A stretch of 64,000 nt of DNA from Dryomyza anilis. Its lineage: Eukaryota; Arthropoda; Insecta; Diptera; Dryomyzidae. Below the pieces are notes generated by a model, which was given only the letters and a program-made list of their open reading frames with translations, was not told the origin of the DNA and searched no databases. The translations under genes were made by a program, and so were the position numbers. Shown one piece after another: positions 45,366-56,078 of the stretch (positions within the stretch are counted from its first letter, which is position 1; each line of letters opens with the position of its first letter). The stretch is taken from contig OX638131.1 in assembly GCA_951804985.1 (NCBI GenBank), forward strand, positions 55,418,604 through 55,482,603. Direction: 5' to 3'.

Positions 45366-46020
45366 AATATCAAACTCTGACTGCTAAATTTTAGCACACT
45401 TTAATTTGCATTTACAGCATTATCTGCAGTACCGGACTGTTTGCTGGGAATCTTAGTTCTGATAGTGATCAAGATCGTGCTAGTGTCACTGGTGTCCATA
45501 TTGCTAGTGTAGCTAACCTACACTAGATGGCGCCATAGTCACGAGACGCTGCAGCTATCTATAATTCGTAGACTCTTATTCCATAACATGTTTATTTAAA
45601 AGAGAAATTTCTTATACGTAATAATAATGCACGCATGCAAGAGTGAAATAGTGAAATAAAGGTAAAATAAAAATATGAGATAAATAAAAATAAATAAAAT
45701 AAATATAATAAAAAATAATAATATAAAAATTCAGAAATAAAAAAAAAATTAAAATACAAACAAATATATTTTTTATTTTCTTTTTTATGAATTGAAGTTA
45801 ACAGCAAAAAAAATTGTTAAAATAATTAAAATTGTCTGCTCTAATAGCATAAAAAAAGTTCACTGAAACCGCAAACTGTCATTTGCTGTTTCATCGAATC
45901 CGGCGCTTTCCACTTTTCAGCAAACATTTTTGCTATATTGGCAACCTTTTTTGCTACTGTTACAGACTTTTTATTTTGAGTGTAAGATTAAAATCTAGAA
46001 TACAAAGATGATCATCGTCA
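45366..46020. other. unassigned sequence within BEL/Pao 2
   Basis: 650 bp between the Jockey-like 5' end and the resumption of gag. It holds an imperfect short repeat (GCTAGTGT.. at 45478-45525) and an A/T-only stretch (45655-45790). No gene was recognised; it may be another small insertion. Confidence 0.4.
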
Positions 46021-46941
46021 GTTACAAGCTCAGCAAAATTGCAAAATTCAAACAAATTACCAAATTTAAATTTACCTAAGTTTAATGGTAAATATTCAGA
46101 CTATAAAAATTTCATCTCTTCATTCACGTAATTGGTTGACAGCGACTTAGGATTGTCAAATATTGAATAATTTAACCATCTTCTTCATTGTTTGTCTGGA
46201 CAGGCATTTGATACGATTAGAGCATTTCAGATTACGTCGGAAAATTATAATAAAGTTTTTAATCGACTGAATGAGCGAGCGTTATGATAATAAAACGCTA
46301 ATATTTCTTGAACATACCTCAGATATATACGAGCTCCCTGAGGTACAGAAGCCTTCCGCGACAAAATTACGTAGTTTAGTCGACAGTGCATCTGCAATTA
46401 TTGGTTCCTTGAAATCATTAGGAACAGATCAGGGTATTTGTATTGCAATGCTAATTCATCCAATTTTCACCACGAATCAACAAACAAACACAAAAAATAC
46501 ATACATCCACAACAGAATAGATATTCATTTTCCACAACAGAAAAATCATGTGCAATGTGCGAATGTTCAGATCATTGGCTCAGTGGTTGCTCTGCTTTCA
46601 GAAATATGGATATAAGTAATAGATTTGGCACATTTAAGAAATTAGGCCTTTGTATAAACGGTTTATTAGAGAGTCATGGTGTTGCTAAATGTTCATTAAT
46701 GTATAAATGTACAACTTGTAATAAATCTCATCATACTCACCGGCCACCAGCGACATACAACAACAACAACAATACACAAGCAGAAACAGTAAACATACAC
46801 ATGGGAAATTCTTCAGCTAATGTTATCCTCGCAACGGCTGTAATTCTTATTCGTGATTCTTTAAGTGAATTTAAACTTGACCGTGCTTTGCTACATCCAT
46901 GTTCCCAAATCAACTTAATTAAAGGTTCGCTAATATACTAA
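46021..46941 (+). pseudogene. BEL/Pao 2 gag with zinc finger
   Basis: Gag resumes NLNLPKFNGKYSDYKNFISS, a BEL/Pao hallmark, and continues in three frames (LHCLSGQAFDTIRAFQITSE, ATKLRSLVDSASAIIGSLKS). The nucleocapsid part has CAMCECSDHWLSGC and CSLMYKCTTCNKSHHT, clearly zinc-binding. Frame changes near 46250, 46290 and 46560 break it. Confidence 0.75.
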
Positions 46942-47370
46942 ACTTACCAAAGGGTAAAACATCTGTGGATATAATAGGTGTTGGAGGTTCGTCATCAAAG
47001 GTAAAATACCAAACTCAAACAACAATTCGATCACGTTACAACGATATGTAACTTGATACGAATTTTCTCATAACATCTCGACTTTCTGGTTACCTTCCTG
47101 ATACTGGATTAGACGTCAGCAAGTGGAAATTTCCCACTAATGTTGAATTATCAGATGAGCACTTATACGAATCTCAACCGATCGATTTACTCATCGGTGC
47201 AGAAAGTTTTTTCCATATTTTATGTGATGGTCAGGTGAAACTCGGTACAGATTTACCAACATTGCTGAAAACATACTTTGAATGGGTGGTTTTTGGGCGT
47301 TACAAATCAACACACAATTCAATCTCTACTCATTGTATGCTGTCTCGGAGAGAAGACGAGAATCTTTGAA
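46780..47370 (+). pseudogene. BEL/Pao 2 protease and pre-RT region, catalytic Asp lost
   Basis: The protease block reads VILATAVILI, then DRALLHPCSQINLIKG. In this family an Asp follows ALL, so the catalytic residue is replaced by His (codon CAT). After a stop the region continues LSGYLPDTGLDVSKWKFPTN, QPIDLLIGAESFFHILCDG and TYFEWVVFG, the conserved stretch before RT. Frame changes are present. Confidence 0.7.
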
Positions 47371-48530
47371 TGTCTTTGGAAATTAGAAGAGGTGAAATCG
47401 TCTCACAACAAATGGACTGCAGAACAGGAAGAATGCATGTAGAAACATAATCAAATGGTCGTATAATAGGTAAAGTTACCCTTTAAAGTGGATCCTTCGA
47501 ATCTTGGTTCTTCTTAAAGTCTGGCATTAAAACGATTTTGGTCACTAGAAAAGCGGTTATCTAGAGATCCCGAATTAAAGGCACAATATGTGCAGTTTAT
47601 AACAGAGTACAAATCGTTGGGGCATATGTCTCGGGTGGAAATTTTCAATGCAAAGCAACCTCATTATATCATCAACCTCATCAGCGTATTTTCAAACCCA
47701 GCAGTACGAGCACCAAATTCAGAGTTGTATTTGATGCTTCATCTTCTACTTCGTCACAGAAATCATTAAACGATCTTCTGTATACTGGGCCTAATATTCA
47801 GGATGAATTGTTTCTTCTTACTCTTCGCATTCGTTTGCATCGAAATGCTCTTACTGGAGATATTGTTAAAATGTACAGAATGGTTCTAATACACCCCTCT
47901 CATCGATCATTACAACAGATCTTATGGACAGACGATAAAGATAAGCCTATACAAATATATGAACTTATTAAGGTTACATATGGTATGTCTGCATCTCCAT
48001 ATTTAGCTATTCGAAGTTTACATTTTGTCGCAGATAATTTGGCGCATAAATATGAAATAGGAGCAAACATTTTAAAAACTCAATTTTATGTAGATGATAT
48101 GTTGACCGGTGCAGACTCGGGATTACTTGGGATCCAGAACATGATATATTTTTGTTTTTCTATCAACCTAAAAAGCAATATTCTACATGTACTAAACGAT
48201 CTGTTCTTTCGCTATCATCATTAATTTTTGATCCGATAGGATTGGTCTGTCCTATTGTCATACAGCCAAGAGTTTTACTGCAAGACCTGTGGATATCTAA
48301 GATTGATTGGGATACTGAAGTTCCAATTAAAAGCAGGGAATCTTTTGAAAATTTCATTAAAGACTTCAACATTTTACATCTACTAAAAGTTCCTCGTTAT
48401 ATGCTACGCACAAACGTCGTCAAGATTCAACTTCATGGGTTTCCATTAGATCATATGAATGCTGTATATACGCCAGAGTTTGCAACAACCACCAAGAAAT
48501 ATCCATTAATTTAGTTACTGCTAAATGTAG
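47371..48530 (+). pseudogene. BEL/Pao 2 reverse transcriptase
   Basis: It shows KFRVVFDASSSTSSQKSLND, ALTGDIVKMYRMV (motif A), YGMSASPYLAIRSLHFVADN and TQFYVDDMLTGADS (intact Y-V-D-D box, about 48085). After a frame change, KRSVLSLSSLIFDPIGLVCP marks the connection to RNase H. Several stops occur earlier (47370-47600). Confidence 0.8.
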
Positions 48531-48840
48531 AGTTGCGCCAACAAGAAAGAGAACGCTTCCACAACTGGAACTCTGTGGCGCCCATTTGTTATCTCAATTG
48601 TACAATAAAATATCACCTATATTATCCAAATATGAACCAAACATTTTCTTATGGACTGATTTAACAGTCATACTACGTTGGATACAGATTCATTCTTCCA
48701 CATTAACAACATTCGTAGGAAACCGAATCTCAGATGTTCAAGAAAATACTAAATATTGGAAATGGAGACATGTTCCTACCAAAAGCAATCCTGCTGATAT
48801 CGTTTCAAGGGGATGATGAGTCGCAGAGCTAGCCGATTCT
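48531..48840 (+). pseudogene. BEL/Pao 2 RNase H
   Basis: RTLPQLELCGAHLLSQLYN is followed by IFLWTDLTVILRWIQIHSST and KWRHVPTKSNPADIVSRG, the typical BEL/Pao RNase H order, including the catalytic Glu and Asp and the final NPAD motif. Confidence 0.75.
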
Positions 48841-50352
48841 ATGTGGTTTACCGGCACTACATTTTTAAGGCAAAATCAAGAACTTTGGCCTAAAACTCCA
48901 ATTGTGCATGTCAATTTAAAAGCAGTTCTAAAGTTCGGAAAATAACTTTAATGTGTGAAGTGGAAAATAATGCAATATTGGACTTAGTGGAAAATTCAAG
49001 TTCATACATAAAACTACTACGAACAGTTTGTTGGATATTTAGGTTTCGCGAAAACTCAAGGAAGAACATTATAAAGAAAATTCATACGATAACACCTGTG
49101 GAACTTAAAAACTCACTTTATTGTATAATTTGGAATATACAAAAACAATATTTTGCATCGGAATTTCAATATACAAATAACATGGAAATAAAAAATTCTT
49201 TCAAATCTCTTGGACTGTTTATTCAAAATATGAACTCGCATGCAGATATTACGGAAGAGAGTAAACATCCATTTTTACTACCCAAAAATTGCCACTTTGT
49301 CACCATACTGGTAGAACACGTTCACATTTCCAATTATGATGCTAGTCCAAAGGCATTGCCTTTATACGTCAAAAATTTTGGATAGTCGATGCACGACGAA
49401 TAGCGCGAAAAGTAGTAAGATCATGTATTAGTTGCATACGATATCGACCTAAGCTATTACAGCAAATAATGGGTAGTCTTCCACGTGAACGTGTGCAACC
49501 AGTCAGGCCGTTTCAAAGATGTGGAGTGAACTTTTGTGGTCCCATAAACACCTATTTAAAAATTCGTGGGAAGCAACCATATAAATGCTAAGTCGTCAAT
49601 GGCGGTTCACATTGAACCTGTTTCGGATTTGACAGCTGATGCCTTCATCGCTGCACTGAAGCGGTTAATAGAACGCCGCGGACTCCCATCTGACATATTT
49701 TGTGACAATGCCCCAAATTTGTTGGAGCGAACTCGAAATTAAATGATCTAAAGGAGCCTTTCACCAATAAAAACTATCAAAATAATATATTTGATTTTTG
49801 TTCTTCTCAATTTATAACATTTCATTTCATTCCACCCAGGGCACCACATTTTGGCGGCATCAGCAATGGGGCATTTATATCGAACGCTGGCAAACGCTAA
49901 ATTAACATTTGAAGAGTGACTTGAATGACTTCGAAGCATTAACCCCAGGTCATCTGCTGATTGGCTGCGCGATGAACTCCATATTGGAACATTCTATTGA
50001 CTGCAACGAAATAAGTTATCTAGATCGATGGAAGCGAATTAGTGCCATAAAGCAGCGGTTTTGGAAAAATTTGTCTGTAGAATATCTCAACGACATGATA
50101 CAACGTCACCGTTGGTGCAGCGTCCACGACGAACTACAAGTTGGGCCCTTAGTATTGATACATGCAAATAATTTGCCACCTCAAAAATGGTTGATTGGCC
50201 GCGTTATCGATACTGTACCTGGCAAAGATGGGAAAATTCGTGTAGCTGAAATAAAAACAACAAGAGGTGTTTTTCGTCGTCCTATACATAAGCTGGCAGT
50301 GCTATTAAACATGTTCGGAATGTTCGAACACAATTATTCATATATTATTTAA
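48841..50352 (+). pseudogene. BEL/Pao 2 integrase and C-terminal domain
   Basis: Integrase zinc-binding remnants (SCISCIRYRPK near 49420) and catalytic blocks (CGVNFCGP near 49515, then DIFCDNAPN near 49700) are scattered over frames. The C-terminal frame at 49909-50352 is clean: FEALTPGHLLIGCAMNS, ISYLDRWKRISAIKQRFWKN, GPLVLIHANNLPPQKWLIGR and FRRPIHKLAVL, diagnostic for the BEL/Pao tail. An interruption at 49740-49800 separates the parts. Confidence 0.75.
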
Positions 50353-50356
50353 TTTT

Positions 50357-51310
50357 CGTTTATTTCGCATGGTTGGAAAAAATCGTACGACAACATAGCT
50401 TTCAAATACAAAATACAAAAAACATTTTTAAATTCTTAAAAATAACTCTAAGATTAACAAATTATTTAAATATATGTAAGATTTCAATTTAGCTTTCAAA
50501 TAATAAATCAAAGAATGGAGAGTACGTATTATAAAACTGTATATTAAAAATTTAATAGAAAAAATAGTCTTTACGTAAAACGTAAACACAATATGTATGA
50601 ACACGTTCGCCGGACCCACTCGTTGCAGCGATACTCGCTGCATTGAGTTTTTTGACGTTTTAAGAAAAAGATCGTCACTCGTCTCGTTTCTAACAACCTG
50701 ATCGCCCATTGTTTATAAATTTGGTCAAATCCATCGTTCGCCACCCAAAAAAATAGTATTCATTATTTAAAAGATAAAACTTAAAATACAAATAAATTTT
50801 ATTTTCGTCATATAAAAACCATTAAGACAATGGAGTCCAAGTTTCATTTTTTTTTTAGAGTGTTTTTTTTATTTCAAAACTGTAAATCTTAAATGAATGG
50901 CTAAAATATCCCAAAGAAAACAATTATATAATCTTTTTTAATAAATAACATTAAAAATGGAAATAGTAAATATTACAAAAAAATCTTAACATGATTTAAA
51001 TAATTTATATCAAGTGTGTGTGGGAAATTTGATAAAACTTTATCAGCATTTTTAAAAAAGTAAATGTTTTAAATAGTTTTAAAATTAAACGTGGTTAAAT
51101 AGCGTTAAGGTAAATTATAACAAAATTTATACCTCAAACATATACATCAAGAGGTTGTAGGCTTTTAAATTTGAAAGGCCCTTGAAATATGTCTGCAATT
51201 CTTCATAGTCTTAAAAAATTCATAAAGCATGTTAAATTACAACACCTTTATTAGGACGAATATATGTTGTAAAATTGATTTGAGTTAGAGAAAACACTCA
51301 AATCAATGAT
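50357..51310. other. AT-rich interval after BEL/Pao 2
   Basis: The LTR match stops at 50356 and 950 bp of AT-rich sequence follow without a recognised gene. A GC-richer island at 50595-50730 (CGTTCGCCGGACCCACTCG) has no assigned identity. It may contain another insertion boundary. Confidence 0.45.
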
Positions 51311-52360
51311 AAAAAATCTAATCTAAATGCTACAACTGCGGAAAATATGAGCATATGACACGCGATTGTCGTAAAAAACGTAAAGTGCAACCTCCTAAGG
51401 AATACATATTAGAAGAGAGACTTGAAGATGTCCAAAATAACAGCAGGGGAGATCGTAGAAATTCAGGCAGTTGACACGAGAGTGTAAAATGGAATCCAGA
51501 GAGTGCCGGAGAGAAGAAGGCAAGTCGACCATAATTGACATTCGTTCATTGGGTGTTGTGACAGATGATCGATGGACTCTGGAGAAAATCGAAATGATCA
51601 AAAGAATGACCCCGTCATCGCAGATATTATGACCTTCAAGAAACAACAAAGAAAGCCATTATGGAAAGACATAAAGAATAAGCAGGGCTTATTGGGCGCA
51701 GTATAAAAGTCTGATGTTACAAAACGGTTGTCTGTACCGCGTATGGGAATGTGATAATGGTAAATCTTCCCGAAATTTGGTTTTTCTTCCCAAGTAAAAA
51801 ATAGTATTGGATAGTATTGGAATAGTCAAGAAACTATTCTATTGGGTCGGAAATCAGAAGTCAGTCGCCTATTGTATTCACAGAGAAGCAATGTGTATCC
51901 GCACAACGAACAACCGTCAGGAGCCGCGGCAAGATGAAATAACACAACGTTGGAGCACATTGCGAACGTGCTGCCATAGATGTACAAAAGCCGATTCCAC
52001 AAAGTGTTTCATGCAACAACAAAAGTGAAGACCGAAATGAGTTACATCAGTCTTATCCATGCAGTATATAAGTGCGCCGCATCTGAGGAGTAGCACTTCA
52101 GTAATGATTGAAATGTGGTCGAGTGCAACTCGTGTGTGATCAATGTCAAGTTAACACGTGAACATATAGCAGTAGTTTGATTTTGTAATTCCAACTATGC
52201 TTAGTAGCCCACAACGAGTCAAATTGTTAAACACTAAGCTGCAAGCACACTGGAAAAGACCATACAAGATAATTAAAATGATTAATGACATTGTATATCG
52301 GATTCAGAATACTACAGTCGTCAGACGAAAAATGAATTTGCTCCACTGTGCCATTTAATA
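51311..52360 (+). pseudogene. gypsy family C gag end, RNase H-integrase connection and integrase tail
   Basis: A zinc knuckle, KCYNCGKYEHMTRDCRKK, lies at 51326-51380. It is followed by YWAQYKSLMLQNGCLYRVWE (51690-51750), the link between RNase H and integrase, and RLFYWVGNQKSVAYCI (51830-51880), the integrase zinc region. The integrase C-terminus reads LNTKLQAHWKRPYKIIKMIN and DIVYRIQNTTVVRRKMNLLH (52225-52355). Protease, RT and the integrase core are absent, so this is a multiply deleted relic. An LTR-like piece with TATATAAG (52063) sits inside. Confidence 0.65.
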
Positions 52361-52735
52361 AGAGTTAATGAGACGCAATACAATTCAGCGAACTAAGCAA
52401 TGTGTTAGAAAGAGACGGAAGTGCGAGTAAGAGATGGAAGATCATCACAATAAAACACATGAGTGCGAAAGAGATGCAAACGGCATGCATCATTCACGAC
52501 AAGTGTAGAAGATTCTGAAAGCTTGTCGAAGGGTGTCGAAACGTGTCGCCGCATCTGAGGTTTAGCACTTCAGTAATGATTGGAAAGTTGTCGAGTGCAT
52601 CTCGTGTGTGATCAATGTGAAGTTAAATCGTGGACATACAGCAATAGTTGGAATGTGTAATTAGTAAAGTTGTTAGTAAAATTAAATACATAAAGTTGAT
52701 TAATCCAAACATAAGAGTGTATGTTATTAATACAT
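52361..52735 (+). repeat. gypsy LTR-like segment (family C), right side
   Basis: It follows the integrase C-terminus and shares its blocks with 40187-40440 and with the partial copy at 52060-52200 (CGCCGCATCTGAGG and AGCACTTCAGTAATGATTG). Three partial copies within 700 bp imply local rearrangement. Confidence 0.6.
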
Positions 52736-52838
52736 AAGATAAATAAAAAAATACATAATAAATAAAAAAAATTCAAAAAAGGAAAATTTAAAATAATATG
52801 AATGCTTTAAAAGTAAAATATTGTTATATATGTACTTA

Positions 52839-53072
52839 ATAATAATAATAATAATAATAGTTTGGCACTACAGTCCTATAAGAACTTAAGCCAAACTGTC
52901 TCACCATTTTGAGCTGTGCGTGTTATATTTGTACTCAAAGTGGTGGGACCTACAGTTTATTGCCGAATCCGAACGGAGGGTGAAAGCTTTTCATAGACAA
53001 TGTCTTACTCTCGTAGGTTTGACATTTACTGCCGAGAGGTAGCGCAGTATAGATAAATGTTTCAAATTTTTA
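52839..53072 (-). mobile_element. tRNA-derived SINE, 5'-truncated copy
   Basis: The minus strand matches the body of the SINE at 39862-40170 (TACCTCTCGGCAGTAAATG, GTAGGTCCCACCACTTTGAG, TATAGGACTGTAGTGCC) and ends in (ATT)n, seen as (AAT)n on the plus strand. The tRNA head is missing. Confidence 0.85.
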
Positions 53073-53336
53073 TTTAGTTTGGTGAGGTGGCTGGTAACTG
53101 CAGTTCAGCCAAACGAGCTTATATGCGATAATGAAGAGATTTGGTCTGAAGAAATATTCAATTACAAATTGCAGCAGCTGCGGTGCATGGTAACATGGTG
53201 CTAAGCTGTTGAAATTCTTCTCAGCCAGATCCTGAAATTCATAAGCATTCTGCGCTTTACTGGCAATTCTGTAAAAATCTCCTTTACTGCTTTATCAATT
53301 GAAACAGTAATGCAAAAACGAACGACCCACACACCC

Positions 53337-53591
53337 ATACGCAATGCAGCTTGTTGATTAGTACGCATATTGTGAGGACACAAATTATTAAATATATTTT
53401 TAGTACTTTAAATATATAAACTAATTATATATTTTATTTATTTAATATATTAGCAATAAATTAAATATATAATTAGTTTATATATTTAAAGTACTAAAAA
53501 TATATTTAATAAGCATTGTGGGATCAAATTTGAGGTATACAAATTTGTGTCCTCACAATATGCATACTAACTAACAAGCTGCATTGCGTAT
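53337..53591. repeat. large two-part palindrome
   Basis: Outer arms 53337-53387 and 53541-53591 match with about four mismatches (CATACGCAATGCAGCTTG outermost). Inner arms 53386-53433 and about 53463-53510 match perfectly over some 46 bp (ATTAAATATATTTTTAGTAC). The right side has an extra 30 bp starting at 53511. The right half contains the start of a minisatellite LTR, so the outer arm repeats LTR sequence head-to-head. Confidence 0.85.
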
Positions 53592-54215
53592 GCAAAATAC
53601 ATTGTTAGGAAAATATAATAACAAAGCAAAGCGACCATAAGCAGCAGCAAGCGCACTACTCATAATGCACAAAGGCACTACACACAAGCAGCAACAATGC
53701 TACGCATCGGCTGTAATACAACAACAAAGCGGGCAACAACAACTCCATAGACTTTGCAACAACAAAGCAGACGGCGATCGACATAAGAAATAGTATAAAA
53801 ACAGACAAAGTCAAGGAGTTTGAAGCTGGCGACGACCTCGCACGGATCGAAATAATAGTTGTAGTGGGCAGAGGCATACACTCTCCTAGTATAAATTAGT
53901 TAACCGGGCGGAGATATAAACTCCCCAGTAGAAAGTTGTGGGCAGAGGCATAAACTCTCTTAGTAGAAATTAGTTTAACGGGCGGAGGAATATACTCCCC
54001 AGTAGAAAGTTGTGGGCAGAGGCATAACTCTCCTAGTAGAAATTAGTTAAACGGGCGGAGGAATATACTCCCCAGTAGAAAGTTGTGGGAAGGGGCATAA
54101 ACTCTCTTAGTAGAAATTTGTTAATGGGCGGAGAAATATACTCCCCAGTAGAAAATTGTGTGAGGAGGAATAAACTCCCGAGTGGAAAATAAGTTATATA
54201 AGGTTATTAATACAC
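53517..54215 (+). repeat. minisatellite-bearing LTR, copy 2
   Basis: It starts TGTGGGATCAAATTTG and shares with 33996-34616 the blocks GGCGATCGACATAAGAAA and GCTGGCGACGACCTCG. TATAAAA lies at 53793-53799. It ends near GGTTATTAATACA. A longer minisatellite follows the promoter. There is no internal element region on either side. Confidence 0.6.
53858..54192 (+). repeat. about 73-bp minisatellite in LTR copy 2
   Basis: Four to five units alternate GGGCAGAGGCATAAACTCTC and GGGCGGAGGAATATACTCCC halves of about 36 bp. This matches the 72-bp higher-order period of LTR copy 1, though the sequence has diverged. Confidence 0.85.
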
Positions 54216-54216
54216 A

Positions 54217-55335
54217 CAGAAAAATAAGTTTGGTTAATCTAACCGAAAAAAGTTGTTAATAAACCATTTTTCTATTTTGTATTGAAAACATAAACAACAA
54301 GTACAATTCAGGTTGTTAATCGAATCGACAAAAAATTGTTAAAATAAATTTTGAAATTTTTAACCTTAAAAATAGTCAAACTAATCGTAAGAATTGTAGC
54401 ATATAAATTTAACAACCAAAATGGTATAACTAAACTCTAGAATTGTTAAGTTACTATTCTCTACCACCAAATTAGTAAAACTAACCAAGTAAAATTGTAA
54501 CTTTACTATTTTGCTTGGTGATTTTATATTAATGAAAAGAGTTATGGCAACTCTAGATGCTTTGAGCAAAGTGAGACAACACGTTCGTTGATATTCACTT
54601 GAAAATTTATCGCGGACCGGTGCGGGTTCGAAAGCCGCAAATGTTGATTTAATAAATAAAGTTAAATGTGTTATATCAATAGAAATATGTTTTCGCTAAA
54701 TGTGTTGAGTGGTCTGCGGGAAGAGGATCTGGATAATCCTAATCCAGAAGAGACACATTTTTGCCAACTGATTTTGGAGTGGGAATTTGATCATAAAATC
54801 GGCGAATTTAACTGCATTAGAATTGTTTTTTTTTTTTATTTCATTTTGTGCCATTTCCGCGCAAGGAATAACGCTAAACAACTTACAATATTTAACGGAG
54901 GTTGTCCTTGCCGATCTGTTTAAAGCAGATACTGCGAGAGCAAAATTCCGCCACCACTTCTTAACCTGGAGGAAAGCATACGTATGTATTGTGAAGCCTC
55001 AGTGTGCCATGCTTTTGCTTTTCAGCAAATCGTTCCTTTTGAACATTTCATTGAAAAGCGCAATATATTTTATATTTTTGTATATGTGTTTATAAAATAA
55101 AAATAATAAATAATATATTTCTTTAAAAACCAAAGTTTTTTGTTTTAGTAAAGTAATCATAAATATAGTACATAACAATTCTGAATGGTAAAAAAAATAT
55201 TTTTAATGGTAAATAAACTATTTTTAATGGTAAAAAATATTTTTCATGGTAAAAAAATTATTTTTCATGTTAAACAAAATATTTTTCATGGTAAAAAAAC
55301 TATTTTTAGTGGTAAATAAACTATTTTACATGATA
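54217..55335 (+). mobile_element. SAM-like-domain repeat, copy B (left end complete)
   Basis: It starts CACACAGAAAAATAAGTTTG right after the minisatellite LTR. From 54300 on it parallels copy A (43250 onward), including the SAM-like peptide and the 21-bp minisatellite (55183-55330, about 7 units). It breaks off in the minisatellite, so the right terminus is missing. Confidence 0.55.
54666..55095 (+). pseudogene. SAM-domain-like peptide, copy B
   Basis: Same two-frame layout as copy A: MFSLNVLSGLREEDLDNPNP, then (54787-55095) GITLNNLQYLTEVVLADLFK and ARAKFRHHFLTWRKAY. It lacks the 9 bp that encode KGK in copy A. The identical position of the frame change in both copies suggests it predates their separation, or that the T-rich part is an intron whose borders I cannot define. 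Confidence 0.45.
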
Positions 55336-55383
55336 CACGAACAACTAAACCTGAAATCAAACCAACTCTTCTTATTTATTTCT

Positions 55384-55554
55384 GTAATGAATCATGGACA
55401 TAACCGACGAGCATACCCCGGCTCTGAAACATCGTTACGATATATAACCTATTCTTCTGGAGATGTCAATGTTTACGTTGATCAACAATTCACGGACAAC
55501 GCCATGATAAACTGCTTGAATTACGTGTCTGCGAGAGTAAGAATGATCAAGTAA
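55384..55554 (+). CDS. short exon-like frame, unidentified
   Basis: A 56-codon plus frame (HGHNRRAYPGSETSLRYITY, NVYVDQQFTDNAMINCLNYV) has higher GC than its surroundings and looks like real protein. It ends at CAA/GTAAAAG, which could be a 5' splice site. No upstream 3' splice site is clear. It could be a lone host exon or part of an unknown mobile element. Confidence 0.3.
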   Translation, partial: VMNHGHNRRAYPGSETSLRYITYSSGDVNVYVDQQFTDNAMINCLNYVSARVRMIK

Positions 55555-56066
55555 AAGTTGAAATTTCTATAGTAAATTGCTCACTCACCATAACTAAGAG
55601 TGTTATTTTCACCCTCACATACTCCAAGCAAAGAAATTGCGTGTAAGAATTAGAACAAAATATATTGTAAAAAACCCAATTATTTTGACAGAATTTGTTA
55701 AAAATAACTCGAATGAAATGGAATCAACAAAGATAATGGAGTAGAATTCAGATCAGCCCACTTTTGGTGACTTGAAATTTTGTATAGAGAAGTTTTCTTG
55801 AAATAAAAACTTACCCACAAAAAATGGGCGTTTCTCATGAATATTACAATTTCCTTTTTCAAGGATATTCGACAAAAATGCAAAAACGTGTTTTTAGGAA
55901 TACTCTTGTAAATAATATTTCTTAAAACTAATGTATGTATAAAATATCACATATCAAGTTTTGTATCAATTTTCAAAATATTTGTCAATGTTCCAGAGAT
56001 ATTATTAAAAAAAAGAGCGAATTAATTAAATTGTTACGAGTTAAACTTACATAATATATTTATTAT
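55555..56066. other. AT-rich non-coding interval
   Basis: Nothing recognisable between the exon-like frame and the RTE-type element. Confidence 0.5.
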
Positions 56067-56078
56067 AGCTGCATCAAC

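Larger units (their letters stand above)
40690..50356 (+). mobile_element. BEL/Pao LTR retrotransposon 2, with nested insertions
   Basis: The 5' LTR (40690-40918), primer-binding site (40922), gag start (41632), zinc finger, protease, RT, RNase H and integrase follow in BEL/Pao order on the plus strand. They end at a 3' LTR start (50321) that matches the first 36 bp of the 5' LTR (TGTTCGAACACAATTATTC) before breaking off. Gag is split by a Jockey-like element (41.93-45.36 kb) which itself contains a SAM-like repeat. Almost every domain has frameshifts. Confidence 0.8.
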
